Shown: positions 42,331 to 51,155 of the stretch, piece after piece
Position numbering within the stretch: the stretch's first letter is position 1
Layout of the letters: each line of letters begins with the position of its first letter
Source of the DNA: JAHEKD01 sp965204695
GTDB taxonomy: Bacteria > Pseudomonadota > Gammaproteobacteria > Arenicellales > JAHEKD01
NCBI GenBank assembly: GCA_965204695.1
Contig: OZ242007.1
Coordinates: 4,774,001 to 4,838,000, forward strand
Direction: 5' to 3'
Length of the DNA stretch: 64,000 nucleotides
The notes under the pieces: model-generated
The model's input: the letters and a program-made list of their open reading frames with translations, nothing else
Told to the model about the DNA's origin: nothing
Database searches by the model: none
Translations under genes and position numbers: made by a program

Positions 42331-45168
42331 ATGTCAATTAAGAAACTTTTTTGGGTTGTGCTTATTATGCTGAATCCTGCTATCTCGGGGGCTGTTGAAA
42401 TCATTAAAAGCCCAGCTGATCAACGCGAATACCGACATTTTGTACTGGACAATGGGCTTAAGGTTGTTGTCGTTTCAGATTCTGAAATAGACAAAGCCGC
42501 AGCGTCGTTAGATGTTGCTGTGGGCAGTGGCACTGACCCCAAGCAGTGGCCCGGTATGGCGCATTTTCTAGAGCACATGTTATTTCTCGGCACTGAAAAG
42601 TATCCAGAATCGGGTGAATATCAGGCATTTATTCAACAAAATGGCGGATCAACTAATGCCTTTACTGCCTATGATCATACCAATTATTTTTATGATATTG
42701 ATCCGACTTATTTACATCAGTCGCTTGATCGCTTTGCTCAGTTTTTTATCAGCCCATTATTAAATGCTGAATTTGTGGAGCGCGAGCGTAACGCAGTAGA
42801 CTCTGAATATTTTGCTCGTCGAACTGACGATTTTAGACGTACCTGGTCGGCGCGAAAACGTGTCTTTAATCCTGATCATCCTATAACACAGTTTTCAATC
42901 GGTAATAGGAAAACATTGGCTGATAAATCCGAACAACCGGTGCGTGATGCATTACTTGAATTTCATAAAAATTATTATTCGGCCAATATTATGTCCTTGG
43001 CAGTCGTTGGTCGAGATTCTCTTGATCAACTTGAATCCTGGGTGCGAGAGTTGTTCGCTGCAATCTCGAACAATGAGATAGAGCCATTTGAAGCTAAGGT
43101 CTCTATCTATGCTGAGGACACACTACCGAAGTTGCTTGAGGTCAAAGCATTAAAGCAACGTTATTCAATCAGCTTGAATTTTTCGCTGCCTGAAATCCGC
43201 AGTCATTATAAAACCAAGCCATTACAATATTTATCTAATTTGCTCGGCCATGAGGGCAAGGGCAGTTTATTGTCGTATTTGAAAAGCCACGATTGGGTCG
43301 AATCATTAAGTGCAGGAGTTGAATTAAACAACCCTGAAGGTTCGTCATTTTCGGTTAGTATCCGAGCGACTGATGAAGGATTTACACAGTGGACAGAAAT
43401 AGTAAATGCTGTATTAGCGTATATCGATTTGGTCCGTCAAACAGGTATAGAATCCTGGCGCTACCAAGAATTAGATGAAATTGCCAAGGTAAGCTTCGAT
43501 TTTTTGCAGAAAAATGAAAGTTCGGATTACGCGGTATTTCTAAGTTCTTCATTACAAGAATATCCGGCCGAAGAGTTGCTGACTGCATCATATTTGATGT
43601 CAGATTATGATCAGGCTTTGATTGAAAGCTTTGCTGAAAAATTAGTCGTCGATAATTTACTGATCACTTTGAGTTCGCCAGAATTCGAGTCTGATGACGT
43701 AACGGCTTATTTCAACACGCCTTACCGGGTTACGGATTTACCAGAAGAGATTGGCAATTTTAATGACTCTGTGGCTAGTAACTTTTTCTTGCCTGAGAAA
43801 AATCCTTTTGTGCCAGAGGCGACTGTCTTGAAGACCGTCGATGATCAAATGTCGATTCCAGAAGTGTTAGTCGATGAAGAGCACTTTAAATTTATTTACC
43901 AAAATGACCTCGAGTTTAATTCTCCTCGTGCCAGTACTTATGTCAGCATTCGCTCTCCGATTGCTGGCAAATCTGCTAAAGCTGAAGTTTTAGCTCAGTT
44001 ATACACACGTATGATCAAGGAGCAACTGAATGAAGAAGTGTATCCAGCAACGTTGGTGGGCTTGAGTCTTGATATTTATTCTCATTTGCGTGGGATGACG
44101 GTTCGGATTACCGGATTTGATGATAAACAAAAAGTGTTATTGGCTCGAATATTGGCTGAGCTAAAAGTGGATCTTGATCCAGCAGTATTTGAACTTAAGA
44201 AAAACGAATTGATCGATAAATTTGTGAATGAAAAACACGATACCCCATATTTCAGGCTTTACGATCAAGCAAATGACTTGCTGGTCGAAAATTCATGGCC
44301 AAATTCAATTTTATTGGATGAATTAAAAGCGATTACACTCGATCAAGTTAAGGAATTTCAAACGGACTTCTTTGAAACCATCGAAGTAGTTGGACTCAGT
44401 CATGGCAACGTCAGCAAAATCGATGCGGTAGAAATTGCCGATCTGCTTAGATCGAAGCTTGTTGATCAACATGAGTTAACTTCGGTCAGAAAAAGTCGTG
44501 TCGTGAATTTAACGCCTGGCAGTAAAAATATGGTGGCGTTAAATCTGGAGCACGAAGATTCAGCAGTCGTATTATTCAAACAAGGACAGGGGGAAACATT
44601 TGAGGATAAAGCCTCGATTTATATGCTGTATCAGCTTTTGGAAGCGCCTTTTTTCCATCAACTAAGAACCGTTGAGCAGTTAGGTTACATAGTATATGCC
44701 TCACCTTATGTCAGTCTTAATACACCTTATGTTGCGCTGATTATTGAATCACCGACGACTAGCGTGGCAGAAATTATTAACCGGATAAATGTATTTTTGA
44801 GTGGCTTTAAAGAAAAAATTGCTAATTTGACTGAAGAAGAATTCGAGGCGGCTAAAAAAGGTTTGATAATTAAAACCGACAAAAAAGACGATACTTTGGA
44901 AGATCGTAGTAATCGCTATTGGACAGAAATCGACCGTAAGAACTACAATTTCGACAGCCGTAAGCAATTGATCCAAGCAATCAAAGCCTTAACCTTGGAG
45001 CAGGTTGTCGAAGATTATGATGAAGTATTTTTTAATCCGGGGTTTGGTGAATTAGTGGCCGTTGCTCCCGGCAAACTTGACTTCGATCTTAAGTCTGAAC
45101 CGTTGGATCAGTATCAGGAAGTTAGTGATCTTATCGAGTTTAAATTAAGTGCCCAGTATTTTGATTAA
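42331..45168 (+). CDS. M16 family zinc metallopeptidase (insulysin/pitrilysin-like)
   Basis: 945 aa, the length of full pitrilysin-type enzymes with two paired M16 halves. The inverted zinc motif HFLEH gives His78, Glu81 and His82, and the third ligand Glu159 lies in ERERNAVDSEY, 77 residues on, as in insulysin. An N-terminal hydrophobic segment (residues 5-20) suggests export to the periplasm. The C-terminal half is inactive, as usual. It degrades peptides. It overlaps the following pncC start by 20 bp. Confidence 0.92.
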   Translation: MSIKKLFWVVLIMLNPAISGAVEIIKSPADQREYRHFVLDNGLKVVVVSDSEIDKAAASLDVAVGSGTDPKQWPGMAHFLEHMLFLGTEKYPESGEYQAFIQQNGGSTNAFTAYDHTNYFYDIDPTYLHQSLDRFAQFFISPLLNAEFVERERNAVDSEYFARRTDDFRRTWSARKRVFNPDHPITQFSIGNRKTLADKSEQPVRDALLEFHKNYYSANIMSLAVVGRDSLDQLESWVRELFAAISNNEIEPFEAKVSIYAEDTLPKLLEVKALKQRYSISLNFSLPEIRSHYKTKPLQYLSNLLGHEGKGSLLSYLKSHDWVESLSAGVELNNPEGSSFSVSIRATDEGFTQWTEIVNAVLAYIDLVRQTGIESWRYQELDEIAKVSFDFLQKNESSDYAVFLSSSLQEYPAEELLTASYLMSDYDQALIESFAEKLVVDNLLITLSSPEFESDDVTAYFNTPYRVTDLPEEIGNFNDSVASNFFLPEKNPFVPEATVLKTVDDQMSIPEVLVDEEHFKFIYQNDLEFNSPRASTYVSIRSPIAGKSAKAEVLAQLYTRMIKEQLNEEVYPATLVGLSLDIYSHLRGMTVRITGFDDKQKVLLARILAELKVDLDPAVFELKKNELIDKFVNEKHDTPYFRLYDQANDLLVENSWPNSILLDELKAITLDQVKEFQTDFFETIEVVGLSHGNVSKIDAVEIADLLRSKLVDQHELTSVRKSRVVNLTPGSKNMVALNLEHEDSAVVLFKQGQGETFEDKASIYMLYQLLEAPFFHQLRTVEQLGYIVYASPYVSLNTPYVALIIESPTTSVAEIINRINVFLSGFKEKIANLTEEEFEAAKKGLIIKTDKKDDTLEDRSNRYWTEIDRKNYNFDSRKQLIQAIKALTLEQVVEDYDEVFFNPGFGELVAVAPGKLDFDLKSEPLDQYQEVSDLIEFKLSAQYFD

Positions 45169-45658
45169 TGCAGACGATTATATAGAAACTATCAGTGCGG
45201 TTTGTGCTCAGCTAGGTGACTGGCTTTTCCAAAACAATCATCAGCTTGTCACGGTTGAATCGTGTACAGGCGGCGGTATTGCCGCAGCTATTACTGATAT
45301 TCCTGGAAGTTCCACGTGGTTCGAGCGTGGATTCGTGACTTATAGTAATTTAGCCAAACAAGAGCTTGTCGACGTGCCGGTTGAGTTGATTGAACAATTT
45401 GGTGCGGTTAGTGAACAGGTTGCTGCAGCAATGGCTTTAGGCGGTTTAAACAACAGTTCGGCAACAATCAGCTTATCAGTAACGGGTGTTGCTGGGCCTG
45501 ATGGTGGTACACAAGATAAGCCTGTAGGCATGGTATGTTTTGGGCGGGCTCAAGCAGATAAAGTCACTACGACAACTCAATATTTTGATGGCGACCGTAT
45601 TGCTATCAGACAAACTTCAATACTTTATGCCTTGCAAAAGTTAGTTTACGCTTACTGA
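45149..45658 (+). CDS. pncC: Nicotinamide-nucleotide amidase (PncC/CinA C-terminal domain)
   Basis: 169 aa stand-alone CinA C-terminal domain: VESCTGGGIAAAITDIPGSS with the catalytic Ser/Thr region, and SVTGVAGPDGGTQDKPVG. It deamidates nicotinamide mononucleotide to recycle the ligase product. GTG start inside the end of the peptidase gene. Found upstream of recA in many gammaproteobacteria; here a crystallin-like gene has come between. Confidence 0.92.
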   Translation: MPSILINADDYIETISAVCAQLGDWLFQNNHQLVTVESCTGGGIAAAITDIPGSSTWFERGFVTYSNLAKQELVDVPVELIEQFGAVSEQVAAAMALGGLNNSSATISLSVTGVAGPDGGTQDKPVGMVCFGRAQADKVTTTTQYFDGDRIAIRQTSILYALQKLVYAY

Positions 45659-45727
45659 TTCACACCAAATTCAGTACTGTTAAATTAAGGTTGTGAAGTT
45701 CCGCTTATACAGACAAGGATAAATAAG

Positions 45728-46816
45728 ATGAAAGAATTTTTACCCAGAGTATTGGCCTTAGTCGGTTTGATCTTGATTAGTGGTTTTGCATATGCTCAGC
45801 AAGGCGTCTGCGTTTACAAAGATAGTCAATTTAATGGGCCTCGACGTTGTTTTGAACATGATGTCGCTAATTTTAAGGAATTAGGCATTAATGATCAGAT
45901 ATCTTCATTTCAGCTTCATGGCAATGTAGCTGTGATTTTTTACGAGCATAGTAATTATCGTGGTGCAAACAAGCAGTTTTCCTATGCTGAGGCTGTTTTG
46001 TCTGCTGGCATGAACGACAATTTCTCTTCAATGCGGATTATTGATAATTATCAGCCACTGGAATGGGGTGACCGGGGTAGTTGGGGCTATAAGTTAGATG
46101 ATAATAATAGCTGGAATAATGAGAACACAGGTTATGACAATAATAATGGGAACACTGACTACAACAATAACAACGGCAATACTGGTTACGATACTAATAA
46201 TGGGAACACTGACTACAACAATAATAACGGGAACACTGGCTATGATAATAATAACGGGAACTATACAAACGAAGATAATTATGCGGCTTGTCTATACCCA
46301 GATGAAAATTACCGGGGTCAGGAATTTTGTTTTACTCATGATGACCCACGTTTTGAAATTTTTGCTTTTGATAACAAAGCAGATTCATTGCGAATCATTG
46401 GCGATATAGAAGTCGAATTATTTCAACATGCCGACTACAAAGGTTTTAGCCGAGTATTTCGTAAAAGCGTGCCTCGCTTTCAGCCACATGAGCATGATCA
46501 ATTTTCGGCTATAAGAATCCGTAAGCGCCAAGATTATTATGACGGTAATCAAACCACAGGGCAGGTTTGCTTATATGCGGATTGGTATTTCGTCGGCCAA
46601 CCGTACTGTTTTACTCAGGACAACCCGAGGTTTGCAGATTTTGGTTTTGACAACAAGGCTGACTCAATTCGCATCGAGGGCGATATTGAAGTGATTCTGT
46701 ATCAGCATGAAAACTATAAAGGCTATAGTCGGGTTTTTCGCTCAAACGTGCCACAATTTCAGGGTAAGGATCACGATCAATACTCCTCAATCCGGATTCG
46801 GCACATTAACGAATAA
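45728..46816 (+). CDS. Secreted beta/gamma-crystallin-like protein with Asn/Gly-rich repeats
   Basis: 362 aa. A signal peptide (cut near AYAQ, residue 24) is followed by three crystallin-type units: residues about 25-105, 190-270 and 280-360. Each has a V/A-C-(V/L)-Y start, a CF(T/E)HD turn, and (N/H)YKG(F/Y)SR(V)F and (D/N)QxSSxRI elements. Between the first and second lies a linker of 9-residue units of the form NTGYDNNNG/NTDYNNNNG, about five copies encoded by 27-bp DNA repeats (about 46120-46262). Crystallin units often bind calcium; the extracellular role here is unknown. It sits between pncC and recA. Confidence 0.85.
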   Translation: MKEFLPRVLALVGLILISGFAYAQQGVCVYKDSQFNGPRRCFEHDVANFKELGINDQISSFQLHGNVAVIFYEHSNYRGANKQFSYAEAVLSAGMNDNFSSMRIIDNYQPLEWGDRGSWGYKLDDNNSWNNENTGYDNNNGNTDYNNNNGNTGYDTNNGNTDYNNNNGNTGYDNNNGNYTNEDNYAACLYPDENYRGQEFCFTHDDPRFEIFAFDNKADSLRIIGDIEVELFQHADYKGFSRVFRKSVPRFQPHEHDQFSAIRIRKRQDYYDGNQTTGQVCLYADWYFVGQPYCFTQDNPRFADFGFDNKADSIRIEGDIEVILYQHENYKGYSRVFRSNVPQFQGKDHDQYSSIRIRHINE

Positions 46817-46905
46817 TCGCTCAAAAATCCCAGCTCGAGAACTTTCTTGTACTAAAAACTGAGGTAAAATACTGCGATCATTTTAATAGATTCGGAGTTT
46901 GAAAC

Positions 46906-47940
46906 ATGGATGAAAATAGGCAAAAGGCACTTGAGGCAGCGTTAGGCCAAATCGAACGTCAGTTTGGTAAAGGCTCAGTAATGCGCTTGGGTGATGCCCA
47001 AACTGAGAAAGACATTACCGCCATTTCGACTGGCTCGATCAGCCTGGACATTGCTCTTGGCATAGGCGGGTTGCCTAAGGGCCGAGTGGTTGAGATTTAC
47101 GGGCCGGAATCCTCAGGTAAAACAACTTTAACCTTATCCGCTATTGCTCAGGCACAAAAAGCAGGTGGAACAGCAGCGTTCATTGATGCTGAGCATGCTT
47201 TGGATCCACAATATGCAGAACGCTTAGGTGTCAATACCGATGAATTGTTGGTTTCACAGCCTGATACCGGCGAACAAGCTCTAGAGATCGCAGATATGTT
47301 GGTTCGTTCAGCAGCCGTGGATATCGTTGTGGTCGATTCGGTTGCGGCACTGACGCCCAAGGCTGAAATTGAAGGTGAAATGGGTGATTCCCATATGGGG
47401 CTGCAAGCTCGACTAATGTCGCAAGCACTGCGTAAACTTACAGCTAATATTAAGCGCTCAAACACCTTGGTCATTTTTATCAACCAAATCCGCATGAAAA
47501 TTGGCGTGATGTTCGGTAGTCCTGAGACGACTACGGGTGGTAATGCGCTTAAGTTCTATTCTTCGGTACGAATGGATATTCGCCGTATTGGTGCGATTAA
47601 AAAGGGCGATGAAATCCTCGGTAACCAAACCCGCGTTAAAGTCGTCAAGAATAAAGTGGCACCACCGTTTAGGCAGTGTGAGTTTGATATCCTGTATAAC
47701 GAAGGTATATCCAAGGAAGGTGAGTTGATCGATTTGGGCGTCACTTATGAGGTAGTGGAGAAATCAGGCGCTTGGTATAGTTACGGAAAAGATCGAATTG
47801 GACAGGGCAGGGACAATGTTCGTATATTCCTGAAGGAAAATCCAGATATGGCTGCAGAAATTGAAGCAAAAATTCGTGCCGCAGCGGGTGTAGGTGTTGA
47901 GGTGGCTGTTGAGTCAGAAGACGAGGCTGTGGAAGCTTAA
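46906..47940 (+). CDS. recA: Recombinase RecA
   Basis: 344 aa, full length. Walker A GPESSGKTT (about residues 66-74), FIDAEHALD, VDSVAALTPKAEIEGEMGD and the acidic C-terminus. RecA catalyses strand exchange and triggers LexA cleavage. No canonical CTG-N10-CAG LexA box is visible in the 89-bp upstream gap. recX follows after 6 bp. Confidence 0.99.
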   Translation: MDENRQKALEAALGQIERQFGKGSVMRLGDAQTEKDITAISTGSISLDIALGIGGLPKGRVVEIYGPESSGKTTLTLSAIAQAQKAGGTAAFIDAEHALDPQYAERLGVNTDELLVSQPDTGEQALEIADMLVRSAAVDIVVVDSVAALTPKAEIEGEMGDSHMGLQARLMSQALRKLTANIKRSNTLVIFINQIRMKIGVMFGSPETTTGGNALKFYSSVRMDIRRIGAIKKGDEILGNQTRVKVVKNKVAPPFRQCEFDILYNEGISKEGELIDLGVTYEVVEKSGAWYSYGKDRIGQGRDNVRIFLKENPDMAAEIEAKIRAAAGVGVEVAVESEDEAVEA

Positions 47941-47946
47941 ACTTGA

Positions 47947-48402
47947 TTGGATTCAACTGATCAAAAAACCAAATGCTACGCTGCTGCCCTAAAACTGCTC
48001 GCGATTCGTGAGCATAGTCGCAAAGAGTTAAGCCAAAAGCTGAGCAGGAAAACTTTTTCGATTAATATCATCGAAGAAGTGTTAGATCAGCTAAAGGAGC
48101 AAAAACTACAAAGTGATCAGCGCTACGCAGAAATATTGACTCTTTCACGCCAGCGAAAAGGTTATGGACCCGTTTATGTCCGGCATTACTTGAAAGATAA
48201 AGGCATTGATGCCGATTCGATAGAATCAGTACTTGATTTTACTGATATAGCATGGCAAAAAGCACTGATTGAGACTGCTGAAAAAAAGTTTGGTCGACAA
48301 AGGCCGGCTGATTTTCAGCAAAAAATGAAGCAAATGAATTTTTTACAGCGTCGTGGTTTTACTAGCGACCAAATTCGTAGTTACTATGATGAACGCGATT
48401 GA
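47947..48402 (+). CDS. recX: Regulatory protein RecX
   Basis: 151 aa with three-helix RecX repeats (ALKLLAIREHSRKELSQKL at the start; LSRQRKGYGPVYVRHYLKDKG in the middle). RecX limits RecA filament activity. The likely start is a TTG 6 bp after recA. The dispersed hairpin repeat begins directly after its stop. Confidence 0.93.
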   Translation: MDSTDQKTKCYAAALKLLAIREHSRKELSQKLSRKTFSINIIEEVLDQLKEQKLQSDQRYAEILTLSRQRKGYGPVYVRHYLKDKGIDADSIESVLDFTDIAWQKALIETAEKKFGRQRPADFQQKMKQMNFLQRRGFTSDQIRSYYDERD

Positions 48403-48498
48403 ATGAAACTCCCCGCCGTTTACGGCGGGATATGTATTTTGCTTTGCATGTTATCCCGTGGCAAACCATGGGGAATTTAACTCTCGCTAGCGATTAAA
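48403..48498 (+). repeat. Dispersed hairpin repeat, copy 3 (recX-alaS gap)
   Basis: About 96 bp, filling the whole gap between recX and alaS. First hairpin CCCGCCG/CGGCGGG; second TCCCGTG/CATGGGG keeps pairing through G-U changes relative to copy 1. It ends CGCTAGCGATTAAA, one base before the alaS ATG, so most of the alaS leader and its ribosome binding region is made of the repeat. Confidence 0.87.
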
Positions 48499-48499
48499 G

Positions 48500-51088
48500 A
48501 TGAAGACGAATGAAATTAGAAGTCGATTTTTAGACTTTTTTAAGCAAAACGGCCATGAAATTGTGGCTAGCAGCTCATTAGTGCCTGGAAACGATCCGAG
48601 CCTATTGTTTGTAAATTCAGGTATGGTGCAATTCAAGGATGTATTTCTGGGTGATGAAAAACGGGATTACAATCGTGCCACCACATCACAGCGCTGTGTT
48701 CGTGCCGGAGGCAAACATAACGATTTAGAAAATGTGGGTTATACCGCTAGGCATCACACGTTCTTTGAGATGTTGGGTAATTTCAGTTTTGGTGATTATT
48801 TCAAAGAAGACGCGATTAAATTTGCTTGGCAGTTTTTGACCCAAGAACTTGGACTGCCCTCTGATAAATTATGGGTGACTGTATTTGAAGATGACGATGA
48901 GGCTGCCGATATTTGGATTAATCAAATTGGGGTGCCCAAAGCGCGAGTCGCTTGGATTGCTGGAGAGGACAATTTCTGGTCAATGGGTAATACCGGTCCG
49001 TGTGGGCCTTGTACAGAAATCTTTTATGACCACGGCCCGGAAGTCGAGGGTGGACCTCCAGGTACTCCTGAGGAAGACGGTGATCGCTATATCGAGGTCT
49101 GGAATCTGGTCTTTATGCAATACAACCGTCAGGAAGATGGCACGCTAGATCCTTTGCCCAAACCTTCAGTTGATACGGGTATGGGATTAGAACGTATTGC
49201 AGCGGTGTTGCAACATGTACACAGTAATTACGAGATTGATACGTTTGTTCATCTGATTAATGCGGCAGCAAAGGTGACAGGCGTGAGAGATTTAGATAAC
49301 AAGTCCTTGCGGGTGATCGCAGATCATATTCGTTCCACCGCTTTCATGATAGTCGATGGTGTAACGCCATCCAATGAAGGTCGTGGCTATGTGCTTAGAC
49401 GTATTATTCGTCGTGCTATTCGTCATGGCTATCAACTCGGTTGCAAGGAAACCTTCATGGATAAGCTTGTTCAAACTCTGGTTGATGAAATGGGCGATGC
49501 TTATCCAGAATTAGTCAAAAATCAAAAGTTGGTTGAGAAGGTGCTGCACACTGAAAGTGAGCGTTTTGCTGAAACTTTGGAGCAAGGTATTAAGATTCTT
49601 GATAAATCCTTGGTAGAGGTTCAATCGGACCAGCTTGATGGTGAGTTAGTATTTAAGCTATATGATACCTATGGCTTCCCGGTTGATTTAACTGCAGATA
49701 TAGCACGTGAGCATAATCTGACGGTTGATATGAAAGGCTTCGAAGCTTGTATGGATACGCAACGAGATCAAGCGCGTTCCAGCAGTCAGTTTGAATACCA
49801 CAAGCAACTGGTAATTGATGGGGTCTCAAATACTGATTTTACCGGTTATGAAACAGTTGCCGATGAATCCAAGGTATTAGTAATCAATCAAGACGGTAAA
49901 ACAATCGACGAATTAAAAGCTGGGGAATCTGCGGTAATTATTCTCGATCAAACTCCGTTTTACGGCGAAAGCGGTGGCCAAGTTGGTGATACGGGTCAAT
50001 TGATTGCCGGGGATGCAGTTTTTGATGTCGAAGACACGCAAAAGCTGGTTAATAAAGTCGTTGGCCATTACGGCAAACTGCGTATAGGCAACCTAAAATC
50101 TGGAACTACAGTTAAAGCTAAAGTCGATCAACAAAGGCGTAAGCTTACTGCAGTCAATCACTCAGCTACCCACTTATTACACGCCGCACTTAAAAAAGTG
50201 TTAGGTGAACATGTTAACCAAAAAGGTTCGTTAGTTGATCCAGAACGTTTACGATTTGATTTTTCCCATTTCAATCCGATTACCAACGATGAGCTTAAAC
50301 AAATTGAATTAATTGTTAATCAGCAAGTACAGTCTAATCACGAAGTTAAAACACAATTGATGGATTTAGAAAAAGCCAAAGCGGCAGGTGCCCAGGCATT
50401 GTTTGGTGAGAAATATGAAAACGTGGTTCGCGTTGTGGAAATGGGGCCCATGTCGCTGGAACTTTGTGGTGGTACACATGTGAATCGTACTGGTGAAATA
50501 GGGTTATTCAAAATTACTCAGGAAACGGGTGTGGCTGCAGGTATTCGGCGAGTAGAAGCCGTTTGTGGTGAGGCTGCCCATGAAATTGTCACTGCGTTGG
50601 AAACAAAATTAAGCTCGCTGGCTGAAACGTTGAAAGTTCCAATAGATGATATTGAAAAGCGTATAGCCCAACTGATTGAAACTAATAAGGATCAGTCACG
50701 GCAAATCCAGGCCATGCAGACTTCGATGGTTCACCAGCAAGCAGGTGACCTGATTTCCCAAGTGCGTAATATTGAAGGTAATAATTGGTTGGCGATTAAA
50801 ACCGAATTAACCGATGTCAAACAACTGCGCAATACGGTTGATCAACTCAAGGATAAACTAAAAAGTGGTGTGGTTGTGTTAGTAAATTCGACACAGTCAG
50901 GTAAATTAAATGTTTTGGTAGGGGTAACTGGTGATTTAACTGAACGTTACCATGCTGGTCATCTGGTTTCTAAAATATGTGCTGAACTAGGTGGTAAAGG
51001 TGGAGGCAAAGCTGATTTTGGTCAGGGTGGTGGGACCCAGACCGACAAAATTGATTCGTTATTAGAACAGATCGAAACAATCTTGTAA
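48500..51088 (+). CDS. alaS: Alanine-tRNA ligase
   Basis: 862 aa, usual length. Class II catalytic core (SSSLVPGNDPSLLFVNSGM, GYTARHHTFFEMLGN), editing domain with the zinc-ligand pattern HSATHLLHAAL and CGGTH, and C-terminal C-Ala domain with GKGGGKADFGQGG. The start matches the family N-terminus (EIRSRFLDFF); only a weak AAAG lies before the ATG. In the recA-recX-alaS block. Confidence 0.98.
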   Translation: MKTNEIRSRFLDFFKQNGHEIVASSSLVPGNDPSLLFVNSGMVQFKDVFLGDEKRDYNRATTSQRCVRAGGKHNDLENVGYTARHHTFFEMLGNFSFGDYFKEDAIKFAWQFLTQELGLPSDKLWVTVFEDDDEAADIWINQIGVPKARVAWIAGEDNFWSMGNTGPCGPCTEIFYDHGPEVEGGPPGTPEEDGDRYIEVWNLVFMQYNRQEDGTLDPLPKPSVDTGMGLERIAAVLQHVHSNYEIDTFVHLINAAAKVTGVRDLDNKSLRVIADHIRSTAFMIVDGVTPSNEGRGYVLRRIIRRAIRHGYQLGCKETFMDKLVQTLVDEMGDAYPELVKNQKLVEKVLHTESERFAETLEQGIKILDKSLVEVQSDQLDGELVFKLYDTYGFPVDLTADIAREHNLTVDMKGFEACMDTQRDQARSSSQFEYHKQLVIDGVSNTDFTGYETVADESKVLVINQDGKTIDELKAGESAVIILDQTPFYGESGGQVGDTGQLIAGDAVFDVEDTQKLVNKVVGHYGKLRIGNLKSGTTVKAKVDQQRRKLTAVNHSATHLLHAALKKVLGEHVNQKGSLVDPERLRFDFSHFNPITNDELKQIELIVNQQVQSNHEVKTQLMDLEKAKAAGAQALFGEKYENVVRVVEMGPMSLELCGGTHVNRTGEIGLFKITQETGVAAGIRRVEAVCGEAAHEIVTALETKLSSLAETLKVPIDDIEKRIAQLIETNKDQSRQIQAMQTSMVHQQAGDLISQVRNIEGNNWLAIKTELTDVKQLRNTVDQLKDKLKSGVVVLVNSTQSGKLNVLVGVTGDLTERYHAGHLVSKICAELGGKGGGKADFGQGGGTQTDKIDSLLEQIETIL

Positions 51089-51155
51089 TACATCTTTAAT
51101 ATCATAGAGTTATAATCTCTTTCTTGAATTTTTATTAGGTAGTAAACAAGTAACT

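Noticed and set aside
42188..42373. 61-codon open frame before the M16 peptidase
   Set aside because: It overlaps the peptidase start, has no recognisable family features and looks like chance in AT-rich leader sequence.
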